From DAOQVR01 sp035341665 (GTDB taxonomy: Bacteria > Chloroflexota > Anaerolineae > JAAYZQ01), in the NCBI GenBank assembly GCA_035341665.1, contig DAOQVR010000005.1, positions 186,001 to 250,000 on the forward strand: a stretch of 64,000 nt of DNA, written 5' to 3'. Positions 44,658 to 52,923 of this stretch are shown here, one piece after another. The notes under the pieces were generated by a model that saw only the letters and a program-made list of their open reading frames with translations, did no database searches and was not told the DNA's origin. Numbering within the stretch: the stretch's first letter is position 1; every line of letters begins with the position of its first letter. A program made the translations under genes and the position numbers.

Positions 44658-45022
44658 TCTGTTTTCCTCCTTTGGATCTGCTAGGTATGGACGACACCCA
44701 CATTACCGGACATGAACAGAGACTACTGCGCTTGGAGCTGAGCTCTTGCTTCTCGGCAGATCGTGTGGTAGCATGCTGGGCGTGCTCGGTGTTACGGCCG
44801 CGCACAATGTTCAGGTACAGCTCCTTCCCTCCGGGCACGGAATGGCGGGAGCTGTACGTTTTCACGCACCAACAACCGCTGCCTAACTGGGACCACCCCC
44901 TTTCTTTGCAGTTGGGGCATGCACACCGGTGAGGCAGGGGGCGGGCCAGCGGCCCCTGAGCGAAAGCTCGCTGGGGCGCCATGTTGGCCCACAAAGGCGG
45001 TTGTATACGAATGCATGCATAC
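44658..45022 (-). other. Long structured 5' leader of the importer operon
   Basis: About 365 bases lie between the predicted start site and the lipoprotein ATG. Visible structures are a perfect 10-bp inverted repeat 44815-44824/44848-44857 and a bulged hairpin 44952-44977 capped by AAGC. A small ORF rich in CPxC-like motifs crosses it but has no ribosome site. I recognise no known riboswitch class. Confidence 0.45.
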
Positions 45023-45058
45023 GTATGCAATTGTAGCACAACGCACGACAGTTGTCAA
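45002..45058 (-). promoter_or_regulatory. Importer operon promoter with tandem operators
   Basis: Minus-strand TTGACA (45058-45053), 17-base spacer, TACAAT (45035-45030), then two abutting 14-bp operators: TGCATACGTATGCA (45016-45029, perfect palindrome) and TGTATACGAATGCA (45002-45015, one departure). Same layout as the lacI promoter. Confidence 0.82.
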
Positions 45059-45155
45059 GAGGTTTCTCCACTGTGAATGTGCCTGATTCCGGTAGAAATG
45101 CGTGGAAAAGTGACGGATTTCTCAGCCCGAGCGCAGCCGCCCTCCTACACCCCGG

Positions 45156-45183
45156 TTGCTCCCGGCCCGTTCTGTGGTACAAT
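45156..45183 (+). promoter_or_regulatory. Extended -10 promoter of the ASKHA gene
   Basis: TTGCTC (45156-45161), 16-base spacer and TACAAT (45178-45183) with a TG one base before it. It is divergent from the importer promoter about 120 bases away. Confidence 0.55.
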
Positions 45184-45214
45184 CGCGCCAGCCTCCTCCG
45201 AAAGTGAGACGACG

Positions 45215-47056
45215 ATGCCCAAGATCGACTTTGAGCCCGTGGGCCGCAGGGGCGACTGCCCCGATGGCAGCACCATCCTGGACGGCGCCCGCCTCCTTCG
45301 CGTGGGCCTCGCCAACCTGTGCGGCGGCAAGGGCAGCTGCGGCCGCTGCGTCGTGCAGGTGCTGCGCGGCGAGATGTCCGAGCCGTCAGAGCGGGAGACC
45401 AGGCTCCTCACCGCCGAGCAGCTGGCCCAGGGCTACCGGCTCGCCTGCCTCGCCCGCCCTCTGGGCGACTGCCGTGTGCGCGTCCCTCCCGAGTCGCTGA
45501 CCGCTCCCCAGCGCACCCAGGTCGAGGGAGAGGGGCTGGCTGTGCAGCCAGATCCAATCGTCAAGTGCTACTTCATCACCGTGCCGCCCCCAACCATCCA
45601 TGACCTGCGCTCCGACGAGAGGCGGCTTGTTGATGCGCTGCGTGACCAGCACGGCTTGACCATCGCTCGCTTCGACCTGTCCCTGCTTCAGGGGCTCTCA
45701 CCGGCGCTGCGGGAGGGGTGCGGCTCGCGCGACGTGCCCTGGCTGTTGCAGGCTGCCGTGCGCGGTGACGAGGTCGTCGCTGTACTGCCGCCGGCTGCCC
45801 CCTCGCTGGGCATCGCCGTCGACATCGGCACCACCAAAGTCGCCGTTTTCCTGGTCGACCTGGTCTCGGGCAAGACGCTGGCCTCCGAGGGGATGATGAA
45901 CCCGCAAATCGCCTACGGCGAGGACGTGATTGCCCGCATGGCGCTTGCCGACACATCGCCCGATCAAGCAGCACAGATGCAGTCCCTGCTTGTCGAGGCG
46001 CTCAACGGGGCGATCGAGAGGCTCACGGCCCAGGTCGGCTCCGCGCCTGCGGAGGTCCTGGAGATGGTCGCGGTCGCGAACACCGCCATCCACCACCTCT
46101 TTGTGCGGCTGCCGGTCCGCCAGCTCGCACTGGCTCCCTATGTGCCCGCCGCTTCCGCACCCCTCGACCTCAAGGCGCGGGACATGGGACTCGCGCTGGC
46201 ACCGGGCGCCTACCTGCACCTGCTGCCCAACATCGCTGGCTACGTCGGCGCCGACCATGTCGCGATGCTCCTGGCGACCCGCCTGGGCGATGCCGAGGAC
46301 ACAGTCCTGGCGCTCGATATCGGCACCAACACCGAGGTCTGCCTCGTCAGCGGCGGACGGATGCTGAGCACTTCCTGCGCCTCGGGCCCTGCCTTTGAGG
46401 GAGCGCACATCAAGCACGGCATGCGGGCAGCCAACGGCGCCATCGAGCGCGTGAGTTTCGTCGACGGTGACCTGCGCTACCAGACAATCGGCGACGAGCC
46501 GGCCGTGGGGCTATGCGGCTCCGGGGCACTCGACGCTCTCGCGGAGCTCTTCCTCCAGGGTATCGTCGACGAGCGCGGGAGAATGCGGGAGCATCCTCGC
46601 GTTTCGGGCGACAAGACCAAGCGCGAGTTCCTGCTGGCCGGCAGGCCGGAGGGCGTCTCCGGCCACCCGGCCATCACCTTCACGCAGCGCGATGTCTCCG
46701 AGCTGCTCCTGGCTAAGGGGGCGATGCGCACCGGCGTAAACGTGCTCATGAAGGCGCAGGGGGTGCGCGCACACGAGATCGACCGGGTCATCCTGGCAGG
46801 GGCATTTGGCACATACATCGACGTGCACAATGCCATGGTGGTGGGCATGTTGCCGGAAGTGCCGGTGGAGCGCGTCACACAGGTGGGGAATGCCGCCGGA
46901 ATGGGTGCCCGGATGGCGCTCATTTCTCGATCCAAGCGCGCTGAGGCGGCCGCACTCGCCCAGCGCGTCGGCTACGTCGAGCTCGCGGCCGACCCCGATT
47001 TCTCGCGCATCTTCGCCGGGGCGATGTACCTGGGAGCCAGGGCACAGCGGGAGTAG
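45215..47056 (+). CDS. 2Fe-2S/ASKHA corrinoid-activator-like protein (RACo/DUF4445 family)
   Basis: The 613-residue protein starts at the ATG at 45215. The N-terminal plant-type ferredoxin domain has cluster ligands C36, C42, C45 and C78. A linker follows, then two ASKHA phosphate loops (GIAVDIGTTKVAVFLVDL, about residue 195; LALDIGTNTEVCLVSGGR, about 368) and DRVILAGAFGTYID near the C-terminus. Family members such as RACo and RamA-like proteins use ATP to drive reduction of inactive Co(II) corrinoid proteins to Co(I). This implies corrinoid methyl transfer in the organism. It is divergent from the sugar importer; no corrinoid protein is adjacent. Confidence 0.88.
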   Translation: MPKIDFEPVGRRGDCPDGSTILDGARLLRVGLANLCGGKGSCGRCVVQVLRGEMSEPSERETRLLTAEQLAQGYRLACLARPLGDCRVRVPPESLTAPQRTQVEGEGLAVQPDPIVKCYFITVPPPTIHDLRSDERRLVDALRDQHGLTIARFDLSLLQGLSPALREGCGSRDVPWLLQAAVRGDEVVAVLPPAAPSLGIAVDIGTTKVAVFLVDLVSGKTLASEGMMNPQIAYGEDVIARMALADTSPDQAAQMQSLLVEALNGAIERLTAQVGSAPAEVLEMVAVANTAIHHLFVRLPVRQLALAPYVPAASAPLDLKARDMGLALAPGAYLHLLPNIAGYVGADHVAMLLATRLGDAEDTVLALDIGTNTEVCLVSGGRMLSTSCASGPAFEGAHIKHGMRAANGAIERVSFVDGDLRYQTIGDEPAVGLCGSGALDALAELFLQGIVDERGRMREHPRVSGDKTKREFLLAGRPEGVSGHPAITFTQRDVSELLLAKGAMRTGVNVLMKAQGVRAHEIDRVILAGAFGTYIDVHNAMVVGMLPEVPVERVTQVGNAAGMGARMALISRSKRAEAAALAQRVGYVELAADPDFSRIFAGAMYLGARAQRE

Positions 47057-47146
47057 CACGCGCTCGCGACCAGGGATGGGCCCGCGGGCTGCACCCCCAC
47101 GGGCTGTCCCAAAACAGTCATTCCGAGGGAGCGAAGCTCAATTGCT

Positions 47147-47195
47147 CCGGCGTGGTCCGGAGACCACGCCGGCGGGCCGGTCTCGACCGGCCCGC
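47147..47195 (+). terminator. Tandem hairpins downstream of the ASKHA gene
   Basis: Two back-to-back perfect hairpins: 47147-47157/47162-47172 (11 bp, 4-base loop) and 47172-47181/47186-47195 (10 bp, 4-base loop), the second followed by AATTTGTG. Likely terminates plus-strand transcription, and possibly minus-strand transcription of the small gene at 47280. Confidence 0.6.
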
Positions 47196-47279
47196 AATTT
47201 GTGTGCGTCGCCGCGCTCAGCCTGCCAGGTCTCGTGCTTCCTGGATAGCCCCCGGCTCCTCAAGGCGTGGGCAGGCGAC

Positions 47280-47606
47280 TCAGGAAGATGCCCCCGCGAC
47301 CGGCCGGCAAGTGCAGCTCAGCCTGTCCAGCACATAGCCCTCTGGGCAGACGAGGTGCCTGCATAGGCCCACAGCATCGCTGGCGCCGGCTGACCAGGCT
47401 GTAGGGCTTGCCTCCATAACGGCCGGCCTCAGCGAGCGAAGCGCCTTCCCCGCGAAGATGCTCACTCGGTGCCCGATCCGTGCCCATACAGGGCTCCCTG
47501 CCTTGCGGGGTGCCGCGGCTCGGAGTCGATCTTCCTCCCGGGCACGAACCTCCACGAACTCCAGGTCCAGTGCCGCAATCTGCAGCGTGATCGTCTGTAA
47601 GACCAT
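47280..47606 (-). CDS. Small hypothetical protein with C-terminal cysteine motif
   Basis: A 108-residue ORF from the ATG at 47606, which has GAGGAGG at a good distance. The N-terminus MVLQTITLQIAALDLEFVEV looks like a short beta-strand dimerisation region. The C-terminus has HLVCPEGYVLDRLSCTCRP, with three Cys spaced as in small exported or metal-binding modules. No signal peptide. It is divergent from the BTAD regulator. I recognise no family, and coding status rests on the ribosome site and intact frame. Confidence 0.45.
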   Translation of the reverse strand: MVLQTITLQIAALDLEFVEVRAREEDRLRAAAPRKAGSPVWARIGHRVSIFAGKALRSLRPAVMEASPTAWSAGASDAVGLCRHLVCPEGYVLDRLSCTCRPVAGASS

Positions 47607-47724
47607 TGCAGCCTCCTCTTTCATGTCAGTATGGTGGGAGTCTAGCAGATACTCCGTTTGGTGTGCGTTTCACGGAGCGTTTCGCAGGGCAGATCCCGCA
47701 TGAATGGTGGAAAACTGCGGACTA

Positions 47725-47733
47725 TGGTACAAT
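47725..47733 (+). promoter_or_regulatory. Extended -10 promoter of the BTAD regulator, leaderless
   Basis: TGGTACAAT (47725-47733) matches TGnTATAAT. Its last base is 6 bases from the ATG at 47740, and there is no recognisable -35 or Shine-Dalgarno. Confidence 0.55.
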
Positions 47734-47739
47734 CGCGTC

Positions 47740-50700
47740 ATGGCAGCAGCTCCTGTGCCCACCCATGCGACGGCGCCAAGCACGCTTAGCATCTGCCTCC
47801 TCGGCTCTTTCCGGCTGTCGTATGCGGGCCAGGCCGTGCCAGGCTTTGACCAGGCACGTCTCCAGCAACTGCTCTCGTACCTCCTGCTTCACCGAAAGGT
47901 GCCCGTTCCCCGCCAGCAGCTTGCATACCTCTTTTGGCCAGACTCAACCGATGAACAGGCCCGGACCAACCTCCGCAACCTGTGGCACCGGTTGCGCCGC
48001 ACCCTGCCAGAAGCGGATCGCTTCCTGGAGGCCGACGAGATGGCGATCCAGTGGCGCGACGCAGCACCCTGGTGGCTGGATGTTGCCGGGTTCGAGGCAT
48101 GCCTGTCGGATGCCGGCGCGGCTGTGGAGCGTGTCGTACAGGTGCACCACCTGGAGCAGGCGATCGCGCTCTACGGGGGGGAGCTGCTGCCTGGCTGCTA
48201 TAGCGAGTGGCTACTCGCCGAGCGGGACCGGCTGGCCGCGGCGTACAGCCGGGCGCTGGAACAGCTTTCCACTCTGTACGAGGAGGCTCGTCAGTACGAG
48301 AAGGCCATCGGACACGCCCAAGCGCTCCTCCGCCATGACCCGTTGCACGAGCCGGCCTATGCTCAGCTGATGCGCCTCCACGCGCTCAACAATGAACGGG
48401 CCGCTGCCCTGCACACATACCATACCTGCGCCACAGTGCTGCGCCGCGAATTGGACGCCGAGCCAGACCGCTCGACCCGGGAGCTGTATGAGCAGCTGAT
48501 GGGCAGGGCCCAACCCCTCGCCCTGACGCGACCAGAGAAGCCGGCGCCCCTGGTAGGGCGCGATACCGAGTGGGTTCTCCTCCAGCGCGCCTGGCGCGAG
48601 TCGGCCGTGCGGTCGCGCGCCCTGCTGATCTCGGGGGACGCAGGCATCGGCAAGACGCGCCTAGGCGAAGAATTGGTGGAGTGGGCCGATCGGCAGGGGA
48701 TCCCGGCGCTGTCGGCACGCTGCTACCCATCCGAGGGGCAGTTGGCCTACGCTCCGCTCGTAACTCTGCTGCGGGCGCGCCCTCTCCCGCAGCTGGCCGA
48801 TCCCTGGCTGCGCGAGCTTGCCCGGCTTCTCCCCGAGGTCCTGGTCGATCGGCCCAACCTCCCGCCTCCGGAGCCGCTCTCGCAGGAGTGGCAGAGGCTG
48901 CGGCTCTTCGAGGCGCTCGCCCATGCCCTGCTCAGCGGCCGGTCGGCCCTCTTGCTCTTCCTTGACGATCTGGATATGTGCGATCGCGACACTCTGGACT
49001 GGCTGCATTTCTTGCTGACTACACGTCGCAATGCCGACCGGCGTGCCCACTTGCTGCTGGTCGCGACGGCCGGCAGCGATGAGGGCACGGCTCCCGCCGC
49101 GCTGCCCGCCTGGACGGCCGGGCTGGCGCATGCGGGCCTGCTGACCAAGATCGAGCTGGGCCCGTTGAGCCCCGATGCAACGCTGGCGCTGGCGAGTCGC
49201 GTCGCCGGGCGGCCGTTTGACCCTGCTCTCAAGCCGCTGCTCTACGAAGGCACGGAGGGGAACCCTCTCTTCGTCGTGGAGATGCTGAGCGTCGAGCCGG
49301 CCCGCAGCGGCGAGATAACGGCCGAGCATGCGGCTGCCATGCTGGTGCCCCCCAGGCCACTGCCCGCCAAGGTGCGAATGGTGATCGAGGCCCGTTTGGC
49401 CCAGCTTTCGCCACCGGCACGCGGCGTGGTCGATCTCGCGTCGGTGATAGGGCGGACCTTCACCTACGCCGTGCTGGCCCGCGCCACCGACCTGGGGGAG
49501 GGCGCGCTTGTCGACTCCATCGACGAGTGCTGGCGCAGGCGCATTATCCGGGAGCTGGGTGACGATGCCTACGACTTCGGCCATGCCAAGCTGCGCGAGG
49601 TCGCCTACGCCGCGCTCAGCCGGACGCGGCGTCACTGGCTGCACGGCCAGGTGGCCCGGGCGCTGGAGAGCCTCCACGCCGGCGACTTGGATCGTGCGGC
49701 GGGCGTCATCGCTGCCCACTACGAGGCTGCAGGGCTGCCGGCCCAGGCGATCGGCTACTACGGGAGGGCGGCCAAGATGGCTCGCCGCGTCTATGCGCAG
49801 CATGAAGCCCTGGCAGCGCTCGAAAAGGCGATCGGCTTGGCCGATGCTCTTTCCGACGACGCCGCCCGCTGCAGTCTTGCCACACCCTACCACGAGGAGC
49901 TGGGGGATCTTCGTGAGCTCTTGGCCCGCCACGCCTCCGCGCGCGACGCCTATGCCGCTGCGCTCGCTTGCGCCCCGGACGACGACACGATCACGCGCGC
50001 GCGGCTTCTGCGCAAGGTGGGCAAGACGCTGGGAAGTGAGCGGGCCGCCCATGCCCGGGTCGTCGCCCAGTATGACGCAGCCGAGGCCCTCCTGGGCACC
50101 CCCGGAGAAGCTCTTGGACCCGACTGGTGGATGGAGTGGTGCCAGGTCCATCTCGATTACCTGGGCCAGCTCTACTGGTGGGGCCGCACGGAAGAGATGG
50201 CGGAGCGGCTGGCGCGCGTGCGCTCACTCATCGAGCAGCACGGCACACCGGTTCAGTGTGCCGAGCTCTTTGCCAACCTGAACCGGCAGCTGAACCGCAG
50301 CAGTCGCTATGCTCCCTCTCCGGCCGCGCTGGGGTACGCGCACGCAGCAATCGATGCCCTCCCACCTTCCGCCAGCCCGGAGCTTCGCGCGCCCTATCAG
50401 TTCGTGCTTGGCTTCAACCTGCTGTGGCACGGCACTCCTGCCGATGCGGAGGCTGCCCTGCAAACGGCCCTGCACATGGCGGAGCTGAGCGGGGACGTCG
50501 TACTGCAAGCGCGCTGCCTGGCCTATCTCGCGGTCGCTCACCGCCGCATGGGGCGCGGCGCCGACGTGGAGGCACTATCCCGTCGCACCCTGGCGGTCGC
50601 CGAGGCTGCGGCAATGCCTGACTATGTCGGCGTTGGTCGGGCCGGCCTGGCATGGACGGCCTGGAGGCGCGGCGACCTAAACGAAGCCGGCCAGATGGCC

Positions 50701-50979
50701 GCGTCCGCTCTGGAGGCCTGGCGCACCGCTCCAGCTCCCTACCCTCTCCAGTGGCAGGCGCTGTGGCCCCTCATCGTCGTCGCCCTCGCCCGTGATTGCT
50801 TGTCGGACGCCGTGGAGCATGCTCGGAGGCTGGCCGAGCCAGGCCAACAGGCACTTCCCGCTCCGCTAGAGGAGGCCATCGCGGCTGGCCTGGCCGCCTG
50901 GGACTCCGGCCGAGCTGCTGCCGCCCGAGACGCGCTGGAGCAGGCCCTGGACCTGGCACTGGAATTGAGTCTCTTCTGA
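47740..50979 (+). CDS. BTAD-domain transcriptional regulator with AAA ATPase and TPR region
   Basis: The 1079-residue multidomain regulator has an OmpR-like winged helix (about 15-105), BTAD helices (about 110-255), a STAND/AAA_16 ATPase with P-loop SGDAGIGKT (298-306) and Walker B LLLFLDDLDMCD, then a long alpha-helical TPR-like tail. ATG 47740 is preferred over 47704 because the -10 box lies between them, giving a leaderless mRNA. SARP/MalT-like proteins of this build activate nearby genes on ATP and ligand binding. Target is unknown; the downstream SnoaL and NmrA-like genes are candidates. Confidence 0.88.
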   Translation: MAAAPVPTHATAPSTLSICLLGSFRLSYAGQAVPGFDQARLQQLLSYLLLHRKVPVPRQQLAYLFWPDSTDEQARTNLRNLWHRLRRTLPEADRFLEADEMAIQWRDAAPWWLDVAGFEACLSDAGAAVERVVQVHHLEQAIALYGGELLPGCYSEWLLAERDRLAAAYSRALEQLSTLYEEARQYEKAIGHAQALLRHDPLHEPAYAQLMRLHALNNERAAALHTYHTCATVLRRELDAEPDRSTRELYEQLMGRAQPLALTRPEKPAPLVGRDTEWVLLQRAWRESAVRSRALLISGDAGIGKTRLGEELVEWADRQGIPALSARCYPSEGQLAYAPLVTLLRARPLPQLADPWLRELARLLPEVLVDRPNLPPPEPLSQEWQRLRLFEALAHALLSGRSALLLFLDDLDMCDRDTLDWLHFLLTTRRNADRRAHLLLVATAGSDEGTAPAALPAWTAGLAHAGLLTKIELGPLSPDATLALASRVAGRPFDPALKPLLYEGTEGNPLFVVEMLSVEPARSGEITAEHAAAMLVPPRPLPAKVRMVIEARLAQLSPPARGVVDLASVIGRTFTYAVLARATDLGEGALVDSIDECWRRRIIRELGDDAYDFGHAKLREVAYAALSRTRRHWLHGQVARALESLHAGDLDRAAGVIAAHYEAAGLPAQAIGYYGRAAKMARRVYAQHEALAALEKAIGLADALSDDAARCSLATPYHEELGDLRELLARHASARDAYAAALACAPDDDTITRARLLRKVGKTLGSERAAHARVVAQYDAAEALLGTPGEALGPDWWMEWCQVHLDYLGQLYWWGRTEEMAERLARVRSLIEQHGTPVQCAELFANLNRQLNRSSRYAPSPAALGYAHAAIDALPPSASPELRAPYQFVLGFNLLWHGTPADAEAALQTALHMAELSGDVVLQARCLAYLAVAHRRMGRGADVEALSRRTLAVAEAAAMPDYVGVGRAGLAWTAWRRGDLNEAGQMAASALEAWRTAPAPYPLQWQALWPLIVVALARDCLSDAVEHARRLAEPGQQALPAPLEEAIAAGLAAWDSGRAAAARDALEQALDLALELSLF

Positions 50980-51085
50980 GTTTTCCCCATGAGCAGGAGG
51001 TCGTGAAACGGTGGTCAAACGCCGGGCGTGCTATCCTGGTGCCCGTCAGACGGTAAACACAAGTCGACGAGCACAGGAGGATTCA

Positions 51086-51487
51086 ATGTCAGTCGAGAGC
51101 ACTCAGGCAGTCATGACCCGGTACCTTCAGTCGGAGCACGGCGACGTCAGCATGATGGCCGAGGACGTCGTCTTCACCATCATGGCCACCGGACAGGAGC
51201 ATCGTGGGCGCGACGGTGTGATGGGTATGCTGTACTACTTCTATCACGTCGCCTTTGACGCCACAGCTACCAGCCAGACCATCCTCTTCGGCGACAACAG
51301 CGCTATGTTCGAGGGCGATTTCGTGGGCAGGCACATCGGCGAGTTCGCAGGGATACCCGCCACGGGCAAGGATGTGCGCGTCCCGATCTGTGTGGTCTAC
51401 GACCTGGAGAGTGACCAGATCAAGCGCGGGCGTGTATACTTCGAGATGCCGGCCCTGATGCAGCAGCTCGGCGCCGCCCAAGGCTAA
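51086..51487 (+). CDS. SnoaL-like (NTF2-fold) protein
   Basis: The 133-residue protein has ATG at 51086 behind AGGAGG. The pattern of EDVVFTIMATGQEHRGRDGV, then SAMFEGDFVGRHIGEFAGIP, and VPICVVYDLESDQIKRGRVYF matches SnoaL-like ester cyclase or SgcJ/limonene-epoxide-hydrolase-fold proteins. These bind small hydrophobic substrates; catalytic function cannot be assigned. It follows the BTAD regulator by about 100 bases and may be its target. Confidence 0.8.
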   Translation: MSVESTQAVMTRYLQSEHGDVSMMAEDVVFTIMATGQEHRGRDGVMGMLYYFYHVAFDATATSQTILFGDNSAMFEGDFVGRHIGEFAGIPATGKDVRVPICVVYDLESDQIKRGRVYFEMPALMQQLGAAQG

Positions 51488-51507
51488 TCCGGCTAACTGG
51501 CCGGGTC

Positions 51508-51534
51508 GCAGGGGCGGGGCAGACCCGCCCCTGC
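51508..51534 (+). terminator. GC-rich palindrome between SnoaL and NmrA genes
   Basis: Perfect 11-bp stem 51508-51518/51524-51534 with 5-base loop. Similar GGGGCGGG-loop-CCCGCCCC palindromes are dispersed non-coding elements in several phyla; here it can serve as the SnoaL terminator. Confidence 0.5.
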
Positions 51535-51546
51535 AAAGGGACAGTC

Positions 51547-52446
51547 ATGATCCTCCTCGTGGGAGCAACCGGCCGGTTGGGCGGGGCGATTGCCCAGGCG
51601 CTTCTGGCGCAGGGCCGGTCCCTGCGCATCCTCCTGCGGCGCGACTCGCACTCCGCTACGCTTGCTCCGCAGGGGTTGGCGACTCCCGCAGAGGCTCTTC
51701 TCGCCGCCGGCGCCGAGGCCGCATTCGGCGACTTGAAGGACCGGGCATCCCTCGACGCCGCGTGCGAGGGCATCACCACCCTGATCACCACGGCCAATGC
51801 GGCCCGGCGCAGCGGGGCGGACACCTTCACCACAGTCGACCTGGAAGGCACCCAGGCGCTGATCGGCGCGGCAGCCGCGGCTGAGGTCGAGCACTTCGTC
51901 TACACCTCGGCCGTCGGAAGCGATCCCGCCTCCACTCACCCTCTCTTCAGCGCCAAGGGCAGGTGCGAGGAGGCCCTCCGGAACAGCGGGCTGACCTACA
52001 CGATCCTGAAGCCGGCCATGTTCATGGAAGTGTGGCTGGGCGCCGTGATCGCAGCGCCGCTGCGCTTGGGCCGGCCGGTCACGCTGGTGGGACAAGGAAG
52101 CACGCGGGTGCCCTTCGTGTCGATGGCCGATGTCGCAGCCTATGCCGTTGCCGCGGTCGATCACCCTGCCGCACGCAACGCGGAGATATGGATCGGCGGC
52201 CCCCACTCGGCCTCCTTCACCGAGGCAGTTAGGGCGGTGGGCGACACCCTCGGCCGACGCCTTCCCGTTTGCTATGTCAGGGCAGGAGAGCCGGTGCCGC
52301 TCCTTCCGGCAGCCATGGCGCAGCTGCTGGCTGCGGTCGAGTCGGGCCCCGACCAGGACATCGACATGAGCCGGACCGCAGCCGCCTATGGAATTCCACC
52401 GACGCCGCTGGAGGCGTTTGCGGCGAGGTTCTTTGGCGGGCGTTGA
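51547..52446 (+). CDS. NmrA-like NAD(P)-binding protein
   Basis: The 299-residue atypical SDR has an N-terminal Rossmann fingerprint LVGATGRLGGAIAQ (about 4-17) and FGDLKDRASLDAACEG, then YTSAVGSD in the active-site region and a KPAMFMEVW motif, but no classical YxxxK. NmrA/HSCARG-like proteins sense NADPH or act as quinone/nucleoside-diphosphate-sugar reductases. Substrate unknown. About 60 bases follow the SnoaL gene, separated by a GC-rich hairpin. Confidence 0.85.
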   Translation: MILLVGATGRLGGAIAQALLAQGRSLRILLRRDSHSATLAPQGLATPAEALLAAGAEAAFGDLKDRASLDAACEGITTLITTANAARRSGADTFTTVDLEGTQALIGAAAAAEVEHFVYTSAVGSDPASTHPLFSAKGRCEEALRNSGLTYTILKPAMFMEVWLGAVIAAPLRLGRPVTLVGQGSTRVPFVSMADVAAYAVAAVDHPAARNAEIWIGGPHSASFTEAVRAVGDTLGRRLPVCYVRAGEPVPLLPAAMAQLLAAVESGPDQDIDMSRTAAAYGIPPTPLEAFAARFFGGR

Positions 52447-52923
52447 GCTGTAGACTCCTCCTGGAGTGCTTCCCAAGTGAACTACCCGGTCGGCACGCAC
52501 TTCACCTGCGTTGGGCCGGATGGCTGCCAGTACCATGCCAGTCGCAAGGGCACACTCCATAGGCTGCGCTGTGTCGCACTCGCCCGTGTCGGCTCTAGCG
52601 GACGGCGCCAACGGCGAGGCGCGCACGGCTGCCGTCCCGCCCTCGCCCTGGCGCGCCAACCCTGCGATAGTCGTTTCTGGAAAAACGGGTGTTTTGGGAT
52701 AGTACCTCCAAAATCGTGGCACAGTGTCAGAGCTCGCCAACCCCGTACACCGGCGCCCGCGAGTCGGCCAAGGCCCTGCGCCGGCGCTGCCTATGACAAA
52801 AGTCAGTGACAGGCGCACCTCCGGGTGGTATACCAGTAGCCAGGCTCCGGCCAAGTGCGCGCGGAGCAGGAGCACACCCGCCGAAGGCCGCGGAGAGCCG
52901 ACGGCCGAATGCGTTGCAGAACC
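52447..52923. other. Intergenic region without a convincing gene
   Basis: About 477 bases. Open frames are present on both strands but none has a ribosome site, family resemblance or codon pattern like its neighbours. There is a short AT-richer island near 52670-52715. I see no clear repeat or hairpin of note. Confidence 0.5.

Noticed and set aside
44497..45039. Cys-rich ORF (CPNCKERGW...GCWCV) across the importer leader
   Set aside because: Starts at the operator, has no ribosome site, and its end is the out-of-frame start of the lipoprotein gene; kept only as a possible leader feature.
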